Origin: Liolophura sinensis
Lineage: Eukaryota; Mollusca; Polyplacophora; Chitonida; Chitonidae
DNA length: 64,000 bases
Direction of reading: 5' to 3'
Assembly (NCBI RefSeq): GCF_032854445.1
Contig: NC_088302.1
Coordinates: forward strand, 32,147,979-32,211,978
In this document: one piece after another, positions 45,410 to 58,000 of the stretch
How positions within the stretch are numbered: position 1 is the first letter of the stretch
Layout: each line of letters starts with the position of its first letter
Notes under the pieces: generated by a model
The model's database searches: none
What the model was told of the DNA's origin: nothing
The model's input: only the letters and a program-made list of their open reading frames with translations
Made by a program: the position numbers and the translations under genes

Positions 45410-47321
45410 TCACCCTGTAGGGCGGACTGAATCCCAGCTGTGTTAATGGCTTTCTTCAGGATGGTCAATCCGTTCTTGTCGTTGTTGATGTAGTCTAACA
45501 TGCTGCCTGTTGGTGGTGACATGGGGGTATCAAGAAGCCAAATGACGCCATTGCTGGCAATCTCGTCGGCACGATACACGGGAGCCCCTTCCGCCGAGAT
45601 TTTCTGCACATTGAACGATAAGACTAAAGCAATCTTGAATCATTGTGCATATCTTAGAACACGCTAAATTTCTGGAAGCATTTCTACGTACAGATAGAGT
45701 TTAAAATCAAGCCAGATTTTGAAACTGGATTTTTACACGTTAGGATTTTATGGATCTCTCACATAGGTGTTTAGATAGTGAACACAGCCACTCTTAAGTA
45801 TATACTACTGTGCTGTCGTTTTAGATTATATTATTCGCCTTTAAATCATAACAAGAGCCAATCAATTCTGAAAAACGATAATTTTTTATCCAACTGCCAC
45901 TTTTCTTTTCAACCTCATACAGCTTACTAGTATCTGTGGGAGTGGAAGAATATACCGCGTGGAATAAAGTAGCAGGTCATGTTAAAGTAATTTATATCTT
46001 TATTGATCATGCTATTTCATTGGAGGATTATTTGCCATCTATATTTACATGGATTCTGTGTGAAGACATTACCTAAAAACCTCTGAATAAGCCTAAAATT
46101 GATACACAATGTGATGTATTACACATTCTCGTAATTTTGTGTATTAGCTACTGAAATAAATTTTTGAAATATATGACAAGGTACTATATTACGTCACAGT
46201 TGCCACAGACGTAAACATATGTCCTACGGCAAGATTTCAAAGCTATGAGTCTGTTACAAGCGTTTAAACGATTGCTCTCGAGTCGACCATTTCATTCACT
46301 GACTTGCATTAGGACTTACGTTGGTGTGAGCATAGCGGTTAATTCTGATGGCCGGTCCTAGAAGACTGGTCAGTTTCTGCTCGTTGTAAACATCAGCACC
46401 TTTGTAGGTCCCAGAAACCACGTGGTACTTGAGCAGCTTTGTTACCGCTGCCGTGTCGTTCAGTTGGCCACCGTCAAGCTTGCCAAAGGCATTGTCACTC
46501 GGAGCAAACAATGTATACGGACCTGAAATATTAAGGGAGTGTACGGACCTGAAATATACAATGTAGTTGTATCGAAAAACTTGAAGTGTTGGGAAAGTTG
46601 CATGAGAAACTGATTATAATGTGTCGGAAGCCACATTTACTGCATCTTCACACGCGCATTAAATCTCCACTGGCGTAAATCGATGTCAACCGAATGGTCC
46701 CCATAATCAACTAACCTGTTCTGACTCTAGTCGAACCAAAAACTATCCATGACAACCGCACATATTCAATTCATAAATCAATACATTTATCTTTCACGCG
46801 TGGCTTTAGATTAAACTAGCTTAATCACAAAATTGATTGATTGATTGATTGTTTCAGGGTAGTGCTCAGTTTTACGTGTGGAAGAAACCATAGCGACCGC
46901 GGCAAACCACTAACTTTACTTCATGTGGGGGGGCTTATCCATTGCCCGGTAAATTTATGTGATGAGGGTGCTACATAAAGGTATGTGGTAAACTACCGAC
47001 CTTTGTCAGGTTACTGACAAACTTTCCCAGGTGTGACATCCAAGTTTTACACGCCATATTGGTCGAAAACAAGCAATCTTCAACGAGCCTAGATTAGACT
47101 ACGCAAATAGAAAGATTAAGTCTTCGTATGAAAAATGTCATTATTTCTCCCATTTTGGGTGTAAGGTATTTACCCCCTGTGGCCAAAGTGTCGGCCAAAC
47201 CAGTAGCCTGGAGCTGCTTGACGAGAATGTTCAGGCGAAGGGACTGCGCCAGCTGGACCAAGTTCTGATCAGCCCCGAGGACCTGGTGAAGGCACAGAGC
47301 GAAGAGCACCAGACACTTCAT
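42686..47321 (-). CDS. Secreted protein with two fasciclin (FAS1) domains, gene 1 (294 aa, 6 exons)
   Basis: Predicted extracellular adhesion/matrix protein of the FAS1 family (as in TGFBI, periostin and insect fasciclin I, but only two domains). Exons in order: 47174-47321, 46320-46522, 45414-45603, 44411-44509, 43459-43572, 42686-42816; phases 1,0,1,1,1. The signal peptide is [17 protein letters not shown]. Domain 1 covers about 20-150 with [15 protein letters not shown] (H1), LLKYHVVSG (H2) and [10 protein letters not shown]; domain 2 covers about 155-292 with [24 protein letters not shown] and [16 protein letters not shown]. No EMI domain, RGD, anchor or membrane segment is seen. An array of about 45 TA units begins six bases into the intron after exon 3. 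The divergent neighbour at 49071 is its paralogue. The biological role is unknown. Confidence 0.93.
43313..43332. repeat. Poly(C) tract
   Basis: About 19 C in a row in the fourth-to-fifth exon intron zone of FAS1 gene 1 (after exon 5 on its strand). The length is likely unstable or mis-sequenced. Confidence 0.8.
44858..45080 (+). repeat. Dispersed repeat, copy 3
   Basis: Begins tggggccaattccacgaaac and runs through attttgacacatttgtaaaa; similar to 41220-41350 and lying in a FAS1 gene 1 intron. Confidence 0.45.
45316..45407. repeat. (TA)n microsatellite, about 45 units
   Basis: Uninterrupted TA repeat next to the splice donor of FAS1 gene 1 exon 3 (exon edge 45414, donor gtgagg at 45408-45413). 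Confidence 0.97.
46320..47321 (-). other. Signal peptide and first FAS1 half-domain exons of gene 1
   Basis: Exon 1 encodes the signal peptide plus helix [20 protein letters not shown] and ends inside the Gly-Gly before PYTLFAP. Exon 2 carries the H1 and H2 motifs. Gene 2 cuts its coding sequence at the matching Gly-Gly in the same phase, which is the strongest sign of common origin. Confidence 0.85.
46840..47045 (-). mobile_element. SINE family B
   Basis: Tail ttgattgattgattgtttca and the family B body (gtttta then acgtgtggaagaaacc; ctttgtcaggttactgacaa), in intron 1 of FAS1 gene 1. Confidence 0.6.
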
Positions 47322-47627
47322 GTCGACCAGGGAGCAGTTAGGGCGATGGACTGGAGGTGAAAAGAAACTCGTCACCAAGACAGTATACTCATATATCATC
47401 GCGATCACGTGACAAGGGCACGCGTGGCAAGTAGAACACCGGTTGACTTTGGACGAAGGTCGGGGCGCTGATAAGAATGGTAAAACGTGAAAAGTTGAAT
47501 ATATGGTGCATTCGACTTAAAATAGTTTCGGAGTGAAACTTTCACCATATGGGAAACCTTTCACTGCAATATGTACTTGCGAGATGAAACGTAGCTAACA
47601 TAAGGAGTTCAACAAAGTGCGGACGGT

Positions 47628-47680
47628 CGTGGGTCCGGACAACGTAAAACACCAATCAAATAAATAAAATAAATATAAGG
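47628..47680 (+). mobile_element. SINE family A, 3' end fragment
   Basis: A deleted copy: ggtcgtgggtccgg is joined straight to acgtaaaacaccaatcaaat and the tail. Confidence 0.75.
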
Positions 47681-47882
47681 AGTTCGCTTCTACTCTTAAG
47701 CTTGAAGGTCATCATGGAGTTTTGTCTTGAAAACTATATGCAGATCACTATTCTATAATTAATTAATATATACCAGTTGGGACACTGTACTTTGGATTCA
47801 TAAACACGTCAGGGAACATATACATGAACCTACTAATTACATTTCAATTGTATATATCACTCTGGATTGCACTGGATTATTG

Positions 47883-48152
47883 ATTTATTTTATTTATTCA
47901 TTTGATTGGTGTTTTACGCCGTATTCAAGAATATTTCACTTATACGATGGCGGCAAGCAATATGGTGGAAGGAAACCGGGCAGAGCCCGGGGGAAACCCA
48001 CGACCATCCGCAGGTTGCTGGGAGACCTTCCCACTTACTGCCGGAGAGGAAGCCAGCATAAGCTGGACTTGAACTCACAGTGACCGCACTGGTGAGAGGC
48101 TCCTGGGTCATTACGCTGCGTTAGCGCGCTAACCAACTGAGCCAGGGAGCCC
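47883..48152 (-). mobile_element. SINE family A, full length, young
   Basis: Well preserved from the tail (tttattttatttattcattt on the plus strand) to the head (ttagcgcgctaaccaactga), in the promoter space between the FAS1 genes. Confidence 0.92.
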
Positions 48153-49070
48153 CCGCTCTCCCCATTTATTATTGAGTGTCTGTTTTTACCAACATTGCTT
48201 CATTACATTTATAACGAGTTCATGTTCCATTCCCACACAAAAACCATATGATCATGTTAAGAAGGCGTCACATTTTTTTAAAACGTTTCTTACTCTAAGT
48301 TTAATGATTTTATAGTTAAATCATACTCGTTATTCTGTACTGGCGATATCACTTTGTAAAACTAAATCGAGTCGAGTCCCTTAATTCACAGCATTTTCAC
48401 CAGCTATATTCACTTGATAGCCTGCTCTTCCGACTCCCTCGCACAACTCTTACTGGATAAATGACATCCCCAAGCGGGGAGTGGGCGTCAACCACTACAC
48501 TGCTGCGTAAGTTCATGACTTCTTTTAACTTTTGACCATGACATCAGTTTAACTCCAGTGGCGTTTGGTTAACGTTTGTTTCTGTCAAACCCCAATGTCA
48601 CTATGACCTTTACACACTTAGTGCTGTGACAAAGCAAAATTATGTGATTTCCAGTAATTACTTGTTGTAGTCTGGTCCACAGAATTCCTACAGATGGGAA
48701 TAAATTAAAATTGCTACAACAACGGTGAAAAAAACTGACATATATACATGCACCCCCAAAAGAAAAAGAAAAAAAGAATGAGAATTATATGTCTCCATGC
48801 AATAGGTTAAGTAACATGGGACATGTTTGTCTGTGCACTTGACGAAGTACGCGGGAACATTTGCTTAACGCCCACCTGGCGTCGTGATATCTCAAAACGT
48901 TTCAGTGATAAGATGAGCACTCCTCCTTTTGGTCCAACAGATACCGGTGCTTTCTACGATAAGAACTTATGACGTACGCAGAGTGGAAATTTAAAACATA
49001 TGTTCCCTGCTCACTGGTTTCTTTGCTCTCTGGACGTATCTTTTGGTCACATCCCAATCTTCGATCAAAT

Positions 49071-52000
49071 ATGAAGGAACTGTTGTTGGTAGCTGCCCTG
49101 GTGCTGGGTGCGCAGGCCGGAAACCTGGTGGAGGAACTTCAGAAGCTGAATGTCTCCACCTTGATCCAGTTGGCAACAACGGCTGGATTGGCTGACACCC
49201 TCACAAATGGAGGTAAATTGTCATTTTTATTTTACTGGTATTTTTTAACGTTATAACTGAAATGCCAAGTGAAACTGGCGAGATTTTGCGAACTCATAAA
49301 TACTGACGTACTTAAAAATGGTTTGCTAGTGAAGCAGGCGGGGTTCTGTATTCGCTTTCCCCATACAAGTGGGATACAACGCAACCGTCACCACAGACGC
49401 AGGTTAAACTTAAGTTTTAGACTGGGGGAAATGCTGGCCGATAGTTTATCAAAGTGTAAGGATCTTTAAAAATGGCTCGATGATGACGCACTCATGTATC
49501 TACCGGATGACTTTGAGGTTTTTGTGCTCGATTGCACCATATGTTTCGGATTCACTAAAGCCACCGGTTTAAAAACAGACAGCTCTTCTCCAAACCCAAC
49601 TTCGAGTTTTGGAGGGATTTTCGAATCTTTGACGTTGCAGATCTATTCGTAATTTTTTATGTTCGATACCATAACACAGTTGGTTTAATCTTACAAAACC
49701 AAATCTGGTAACCACTCACTATACTGACTTGTCGCCAACTAAAAGTCTGGAGAAAAACAATTCTGAGCCCGTCCACTGTTGGTTAAATTAAAATCCAGTT
49801 TCCGCCTTTTATCCCACTCATTTGTGTACTGAAACGACAATTCTGATTGGTACGAAGGTTATTACATCTCGAAGGCTATTGGACAAGCTTGGAGGAGACA
49901 GATCCACTATCGGCTTTGTCTGTTCTAAACTTTTCGTGCCATTTGATTAACATGGTGTTAAATATCTTTCCAAACAATAATTTACAGATATTTTGCTATT
50001 TTTTTCCCTCCTGTTCTAATCATCACTCTTACTTAGTTGTTATTAGCGGTACGGTAGCAGTGTTGATGTGTGTCTGTGCAATGTAGGGATACTCACTGAA
50101 GGTTTTCACATTTAGCGCTGCTAAAATAGCGCTGCTAAAATAGCGCTATGTAACAGCTAGCTATGAAAGACGCTGCCTGTGCGAATATAACGAAATGACA
50201 ATATATTCGCTATTGGTTGATAGAACAATATGTCTACCTGTGTAGAAGCTAACCATCTATGAAGACAGCTGGGCAGATTTGATGGAAGAGCAATATATTC
50301 TCTGTTTAGCGCCGCTTCCATAGCGCTATGCAGAAGCTAACTATCAAGGAGGCGATCTATGAGGATTTCTTGAAGGACAATGTATTCGCTATTTAGCGCT
50401 ACATATAAGCTAACTATCACAGACGCTCTGTGTGTATTTGTTGAGAGGACAATACATTCGCTATTTAGCGCTACATATGAGCTAACTATCACAGACGCTC
50501 TGTGTGTATTTGTTGAGAGGACAATATATTCACTATTTAGCGCTGCTATGATAGCGCTGTTTAGAAGCTAAACTATCAGAGGCCATCTATGGGGATTTCT
50601 TAAAGGACAATACATTCGCTATTTAGCGCTGCTATGATAGCGTTATGTAGAAGCTAAACTATCAGAGGCCATCTGTGGGGAATTCTTAAAGAACAATACA
50701 TTGGCTATTTAGCGCTGCTATGATAGCGCTATGTAGAAGCTAACTATCAAAGATGCCTACTGTGCGTTATGGTTGACAGAACAATACATGCATATGGGCT
50801 ATTTAGCAGAGGTGGTGGTGCCGTACAAAAGCGAGCGGAATGAATATCTCAAAAATCAAAAAAGTCAAAAATGAATTCAGACATTTATTGCTTCTTTATT
50901 ATGCTGGTTATGAAGTCCTTTCGTTATTGTGTGATCACGCGTTGGCTGGTACATCTCACCACTCTCAGCCCCCTTGCCTTTAGATGGATAAATAGCGCGT
51001 CAGAGAACCAAACTACAGTATGTGTCATCGTTTTGATATGCGTGACCTCCACAAATGAAGCCGGTAAGGGTCAGCCGTTTCTTATCCAGCTGCCTGGCCG
51101 TGCATGCGCGCAGTGTAGATGACGGCAATTTCGTATAGGAAGAATCAGTGGAGAGGGCGACTTTAATAAATACGGATGAATATTTACCTCTGGGATGATC
51201 GACATCTCAGGATTTTAACAATCAGGTGCCCTGGGACCCTAGGCATTGTAAAGGAGTAGCTGGGTGAGCGAGATAAGGTATGATCGACTCTTTTCCTAAA
51301 TTTTACCATTCATCCCAGCGGGCTGAAAGGAGGCCCAATCATGACCACGGGAGGCCCTACGAGCATTCTCATCTAGGGCTAACCACGGCACTAGTTTAAC
51401 AAGGCTTGTGTGGATTTATCATTGATAACTTATGGCCATGAGAAGTCTATAAGAATGTACAGTACACCAGCGCTAGCTGCTCTCCAATTAGTGAATTTTC
51501 GCATCGCATAGTATTGCTGTACGGGGTAACATGCATCGGGGAGCAATTTAACAGGGCTGCTCCCATATTAGACCATAAGTGGCAGAATCATCCGAACGCT
51601 ATTTACACCTAATGTATAGGTATAAATAGTGTTCGGTAGATTCTTCCACCTGTGTATTAGACCCAGTTTAGATCCACTTGGAAAATTTTACTCAAAACAA
51701 CAACGTAAATCTCACCAAACATTTCGAATTCCCCGCTTCCTTGAAAAACGCCCTAAAATATAGGAATTTTGGGCAAGTCAGGAATTCCCAAGTCAGGAAT
51801 TCACTAATTTACGTTATTTAAAATGCACACAGTCAATCAGGGATGGAATTTCCCCTCCATCTCCATGTTAATGTGTGCTACATGTGTGCAAACCCTTAGC
51901 TCAATATATGCAGTACTTGTTAAGATACCACCCCTAACATTTTGTTGAAGATGAAGCGAGTCTGGGTGAATTGGGAAACGGTAGAGTTTTGTAAGAAAGA

Positions 52001-55000
52001 AAAGAAAAGTGCAGGGGACAATATATCCCGTCGAAAGTTGCCTAGTGGACTGCATATTTTGGTGCATATGTAGTTATTGCGTCACCTAATACTTTCGTGT
52101 GTGTAACTTACTATCCGTCAAGATACGTGCTATGTCAGTAATGAAATATTTTCTCAAATACTGCATGTGGATAAAGTGAACAATGTTTATTATACACTGA
52201 CGAAAGTACAATTATCAGGCCTGTCACCGGCAGGGTGGAAAGGTGGTGGCGTCGTACAAAAGCAAGTAGAATGACTATCCCAGCTAATTATAGGCGAGGG
52301 TGCAGGGATCGCTCAGGCATCACAAGCACCTGCACTACCCGGGCCCCACCCCAACCCCAATTCCTACGCCACTGCAGCTTGTTCACATGACCTTGAAAAT
52401 ATGTGCATAAATTCTAGAACGCAGTGGTAAAGAAATACATTCAAGAAAGTTATCAATGTTAATCAATGAGCCCCCCTTTTTAAATTGTTCATTTTAAAAA
52501 GCTTGTTCTTTATTGAACTGACGTAACTCTACCATTGGACAGCAACTTCAAGTATAAAATTCCCCTAACCTGATCTTCCATGTAGGTTGCCTGAACCAAA
52601 AATAGTAAATGGTAATAGCACAAATGGGCAAAAACAGACCATTTTCAGGGTCTACCCTGCTGTGGTCACCATCTCGATTTGTTGTAGACACCTGATTAGT
52701 GTGGCCACTGAAAATACCATCAAGGAGAATAATCCCCGCACTCAAATATACATCTGTCTGTATTTAGGTTGATAAAGGTCAGGACCTGAGGGTCTATACA
52801 GTGTATCTATAGTGTACATTCATAATAATACTGTTAATGCAGCATGATGGAGGCGGGCTCACTAACTGCTATGGTATAGGCTCGGAAAATTTGAATGACA
52901 TGGACCCTTTCAGTTAAGCGAAACTCTCAACAGGCTACTTAACTAAGAGACCACATTATTGAGGATGATTTGTGATGGGGAAGTTTTGAAAGACAAGACA
53001 GTACTTGACCAAATGTATATTTGCATCGATTAAGTATCCCATAGAAAGTTTTGTTTAAGAGGCAAAAGGGGTTATATTGTCCAAAGATATTTACGACGAA
53101 TAACACTATTTGCCCCCTACAGTTGAAGAGTCCTCATCAACAAAACGTAACATTTTCATGATGTAATAATATTCTTTATGGGACGCTGAATCAGGTAGAT
53201 GTGACGTTGAGTAAGGAAGTTATGCTGGCATGACGTCATGTGCATTTAAAAATATGACGGCATTTGTTGCCATACGTCAGCAATGGGTGACGCCACGTGT
53301 TTTTGCATGACGTAACAGCAGGCAAAATTTGAAACGACAGAAAACTTTTTGTCCATATCATCATGAAAACAACAACGCGAATCCTAACTTACATTTGTAG
53401 GCTGTTGTAAACACTGGGGTTACATTTACGTGTGATTTTCTATGTCACTACTTAGGTCAGTCCATTCATATTTCGCTGTGTGAGGCTGGCCAAATATGGC
53501 GGAGACACTTTTCAGATGTAGTTAACATGACACAGGCATGTGACACACGCACATCCGCATTTAACCCTTACCATGTACATCTGTATTACAGGCGTCTAAA
53601 AACCACGTTCTAGCACATCAGTTCGAGTGATTTAAGAAATAGACTACGGACCCGACATGCAGTCTGATGGAAGTTCCACTCCAGAGCATTTCGAAACAAG
53701 TAAATCCTTTCAGAAAGAGAATAAATCGCAAAGCAATGTCATCAATGACAGGGACACGTAACAGACAAACACTAAAATGTTGAACGTTTCATGCGCGCTG
53801 TCTTTCTTTGTATGTAAATTGAACATCTCCCCATTCAATTTCAACCAACGAAAAATCAGTAAAAGCACGTGACCGTGGAGAAAAAATGACGACAGAATGC
53901 ACATGAAAATCCAAACGTAAATATAACCCTAGTCCTTACAACTCCCCCTGCCAGTGTCAATAACTATAAAGGTACTTTGACCTTTGTAAAGTTCAACCTG
54001 ACTGGGCCGTGAAATGTGCACATTTATACAACGAAAGTTCAGGGCTTTGTTGGGTTAGTATGGTTCAGTAAATCAAGGTAGATGATGTCAGAAATCGCCG
54101 GTTTGAATAAATGAATTTATTATGATATAATAATAGATATATATGTGCTGCAATGAGAGCAAAGACGAATCAGCTTTATTTCAAGAAACTAACATGTTTC
54201 AAGTGTGAGTTGAGAATCCCTATGACATACGCTAGGACTTGTCCCAAAAAACCTGCTACACAATCATTAATTTAATGAGAGTTAGGGAAGAGGTCGTGAT
54301 GAAATGAAACTTTCTTTCTGTCTGAAGTAATGCCAGTTTAATAATCTTTTCTTTCTGTTTATATATTCATTCAATATGTTTTAATTATCAAAGTTTGTTG
54401 ACACAATGGTTTGAAAGTTCTCTGTTTTAACTCATCTCTGCGCTTTATTGGAGTCAAAAAGAGATTATAAATATTCTGACGGTTTTGGTTGTAGACATCC
54501 ATGGTTGTATGGTTGGCTTGTCTGATTGGGGTTTGACCTAGCTATAAACATTATTTCAGTGATATCACAGTGGTGTCTACTTTTAGCCAGTTGGACTGAA
54601 TTAATGTTTCAGCCCAATGTAGCGCTTATGTGGATAACAGTTTCAAATTTTTAATTAGCAAATATATTGTGTTGTAAAGATAACAATAAGGTCCCTCGGA
54701 GTGATAGTTTAGACATCTTTTTAGACAATACTTTCAACTTGCTAATTAGCAAATATATTGTATTGTTCTGATTACTTTCCCTGGCTCTGCTAGTTAGCAT
54801 CTATTTAGACAATACTTTGAAATTCTCAGAAGATATATACAGTATTCTGGTCATTCTAGTTTGCAGCTATTTAAAGTAGATTTGAAATGCTAACTTGGAA
54901 ATATATTGTAACAGGGAATTCTACTGAGAAATGCTGTTTACATGCAAACTATTGCTAGAAATGCTAAAAGCCGATAGTGCACCTTAATAGCTTGGAGCAG

Positions 55001-58000
55001 GTGTTACTTCAGATCTAGTTTGCCCTACAGATCAGTAAAGGCAGTGGTAAACATTACAAATATATATCGTAATGATGAGAAATTTTCTTTTCAGCAACAA
55101 ATGTGCAATGGGATACCATGTTTTTAAATTTGTATATTGGATTCTCGGGATCTCTGATGCACTGACACGTTGCACATTACAGGCCCGTTCACCCTGTTGG
55201 CACCCACTGATGCCGCCTTTGGAAAACTGCCTGAAGCGACCTTGAGCAGTTTGCAGTCAGACAAAGCTGCTCTCACTGATGTCCTTAAATACCATCTCAT
55301 CCAGGGAGACATTTTCAGCTGGGATTTGCTCAGTGGGGACAGGTTCACCACCCTCAATGGCCGTCGGGTCAAGGTCACTACCAGTGGCACGGTAAGGGAT
55401 AGGACGATTTCCTGATCGTCGTCATCTGAAAGAATGCACCGTGGCCATCTATAGAGCTAGTCTAGATTCTCTTTAATATTTATTTATTTATATTTTACTG
55501 ACTGTTATAATGTCGTATTAAAGATTTTTCTATTGATTCTGAGGCTGTATGTTTTATGAGTGGAGTATACCGGAGTTAGTGGTGTAATCCACTAGCCTTC
55601 AACAGGCTCCTGGCAAACCTCTTAACTAAAAGTCCAACTAGCCAGAGCAGGATCAGAAATTGCGACCTCACTGGCCAGGGTTTTTAACATGTTCTAAAAA
55701 TTGTCAATTTCAAAATCTGAGTTAAAAGGTGAGTGTTAATGAAAGTGAGTGACAAAAACAAAAACACATATATTTGAGACATTTGATAACATGCATGACA
55801 TAGACTTCTAAAAACATAGAATATAAGAATGGAATAAAATATTGTAAGTGTTGAGAACTCAATTTTTAACCTTGAGAAATCAATTTTCTACCTTAAGAGA
55901 ACTATGTCCACCCACGAGAAGCCGTTTTCGCCATAGAGGAAGTGATTTAAGGTTTAAGGTTAACGATAGTTCAGTGTATAGAGCGGTTTATTACAGATAA
56001 TAATGTATTCTTCAGTGAAACCCAAACATATAGACTAACAGGTTATTGGTGCGTTATGAAAACGGATGTTTTATATCCACTGTAGTATAAGTGAAATATT
56101 CTTGAGTACGGCGTAAAACACCAATCAAATAAAATGGATGTTTGTACAGGGTCGCTATTTCCATTGGTTGACAAGTCAACGGGATATAGGTACACAATTC
56201 TTAAACATTACCGGGCTACAAGAGACTTTGATTAACGCCTTGAAATTACTTTTGCAGACCACCATGTTTAATGGTGCTAAAGTTTTGGTTCACGACAACG
56301 TGGCGTCCAATGGTGTGATCTACCTTATTGACACTGTGCTCACTGTTCCCGAGGCATCCATCTTCCAGGCCATCAGCAACCGTCCGGAGCTGAGCACGTT
56401 CGTTGACGCTCTCACCAGAGCCCGTCTAGACACCTCTCTCAACGCTACCAACATTAGATACCGTACGTCTGTTTAAACACAAATTGTTTTTTTTTTTTGG
56501 GTACCGCAGTTTAGCCGTGCCGATATTGAGTCCATTCAAGAAACTTAGATTGGCACGATTTTGGGCTCTTGAACGCCACCAAAAATATACCCAACATTTA
56601 AAGAAAAACTGTTTTGCTTTTGGTAGTGACAATTTGACCTCACCAGTATTAAGTATTCTTTAATTTAACTTTTTCCTATTAGCACACCTTGTCCATTTCT
56701 GTCTGAAATTTGTTTCTGTCTACGTTCGTTTGGGGTTGACTAAGCGTCGCTTTCAACAGTATCTCGACCATGATGGTGGTCAGTCCAATGTCGACGTATT
56801 AGAAATCCGGCCTCACTGCTACGACAACACAAGACACGACGAGCCCTCCAGTCACAATACAAAGAGCTTTTTAGCCCATACAGTCTCTTTGGGGCCCAAA
56901 CTATTAAATTATTAATTTTCACTTTACATATACTTTCAATAATTTCGGAGGTTTGGAATATATACTCATTCATGCATTTTATCATTTCAGCCTACACTGT
57001 CTTCGCCCCAACCAACACAGCCTTCTCTAAACTGACTACAGAGCAGCTTAACCACATCCTGGAAAGCCGCTATCTTTTGCTAGGTAAGTGTCTCAATAGT
57101 GTAAATTTCAGGCGAAGTCTTCAGGTGAGCAAACATTGCGTGAAATATAACTTATGCAATACATGTATATCGTTTCTTGAACGTTATTTCGCAAGGGTCG
57201 AGTGACAAGAATTAGCATACAGATTGGTCACCGAAATGTCTGAAACAATTGAGTTTTGCATAAGCTAACCAATCAAAGGAACTGTTCAGTCTAAAGGAAT
57301 CATGCAAGCTCTCAGCTATCATTGTTTTTGGCAATGTTTTTTTCCCAGAGCTTGTTGATTACCATATTCACCTAGGCCAACTGCACAAAGGCAGCCTTAC
57401 ACACAACGGTCGCATCACTACCCGTTACAGTGGACACTACATCACAGTTACTATTACAGGTAAGTGATGGCAGCTGATATGGCCAAACAATTTTGGCCAA
57501 ACTTATGCCCCTTGTATTAAGTTGTACTAACTAGGTTTTCTAAATGTTTTACTATCTAATATTGTGACCACTATTAACTCAGATTTCAGTTCAGTATTTT
57601 TACTGAACAACCATACTATGCATCATTGTAATGTACTTTATGTTAACAGATATTTAAACTGTCTTTACATCTTGAATTCATGTGATATATAGTATGATAA
57701 TAAATTAATTTAAATCTGAGTATAAAACAATTTAATTTCGACAATTTAAGCAATTTGGGCGATTCATAGCGTGTCTGCGTTTTGTGCCTGCAATATATCA
57801 TGAATATATTTGAGTGCCCTCGCTGGCTCCTATCGCCATATCAAGCCCTTGGACAGTGAGTCACTTGTTCGGATCCAGCTCTGGCTGTTTCGGCTGTGGC
57901 TTTAAGTCAGGATGTTTTACAGATACCTGATGAATGACGGTGGTTTCCTTCAGGCTCTTCGGTTTCCTCTACCTCATAAACCTGACCACCGTCACAAAAG

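Larger units (their letters stand above)
47322..49070. promoter_or_regulatory. Shared upstream region of the two divergent FAS1 genes
   Basis: 1.75 kb lie between the two start codons and must hold both promoters unless upstream exons exist. It contains a SINE fragment (47628-47680) and a full SINE (47883-48152). No TATA box can be assigned with confidence. Confidence 0.55.
49213..55182. other. Intron 1 of FAS1 gene 2
   Basis: 6 kb of non-coding DNA with a palindrome-bearing minisatellite, a copy of the foldback element, a strong hairpin, a cluster of TGACG motifs and a diverged 95-bp tandem. I found no further FAS1 exon and no other gene in it. 49260-50100 and 51840-53200 hold nothing I can name. 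Confidence 0.55.

Noticed and set aside
48969-49070. Upstream in-frame ATG for FAS1 gene 2
   Set aside because: It would place 34 residues ahead of a clear signal peptide, whereas gene 1 starts directly with its signal peptide.
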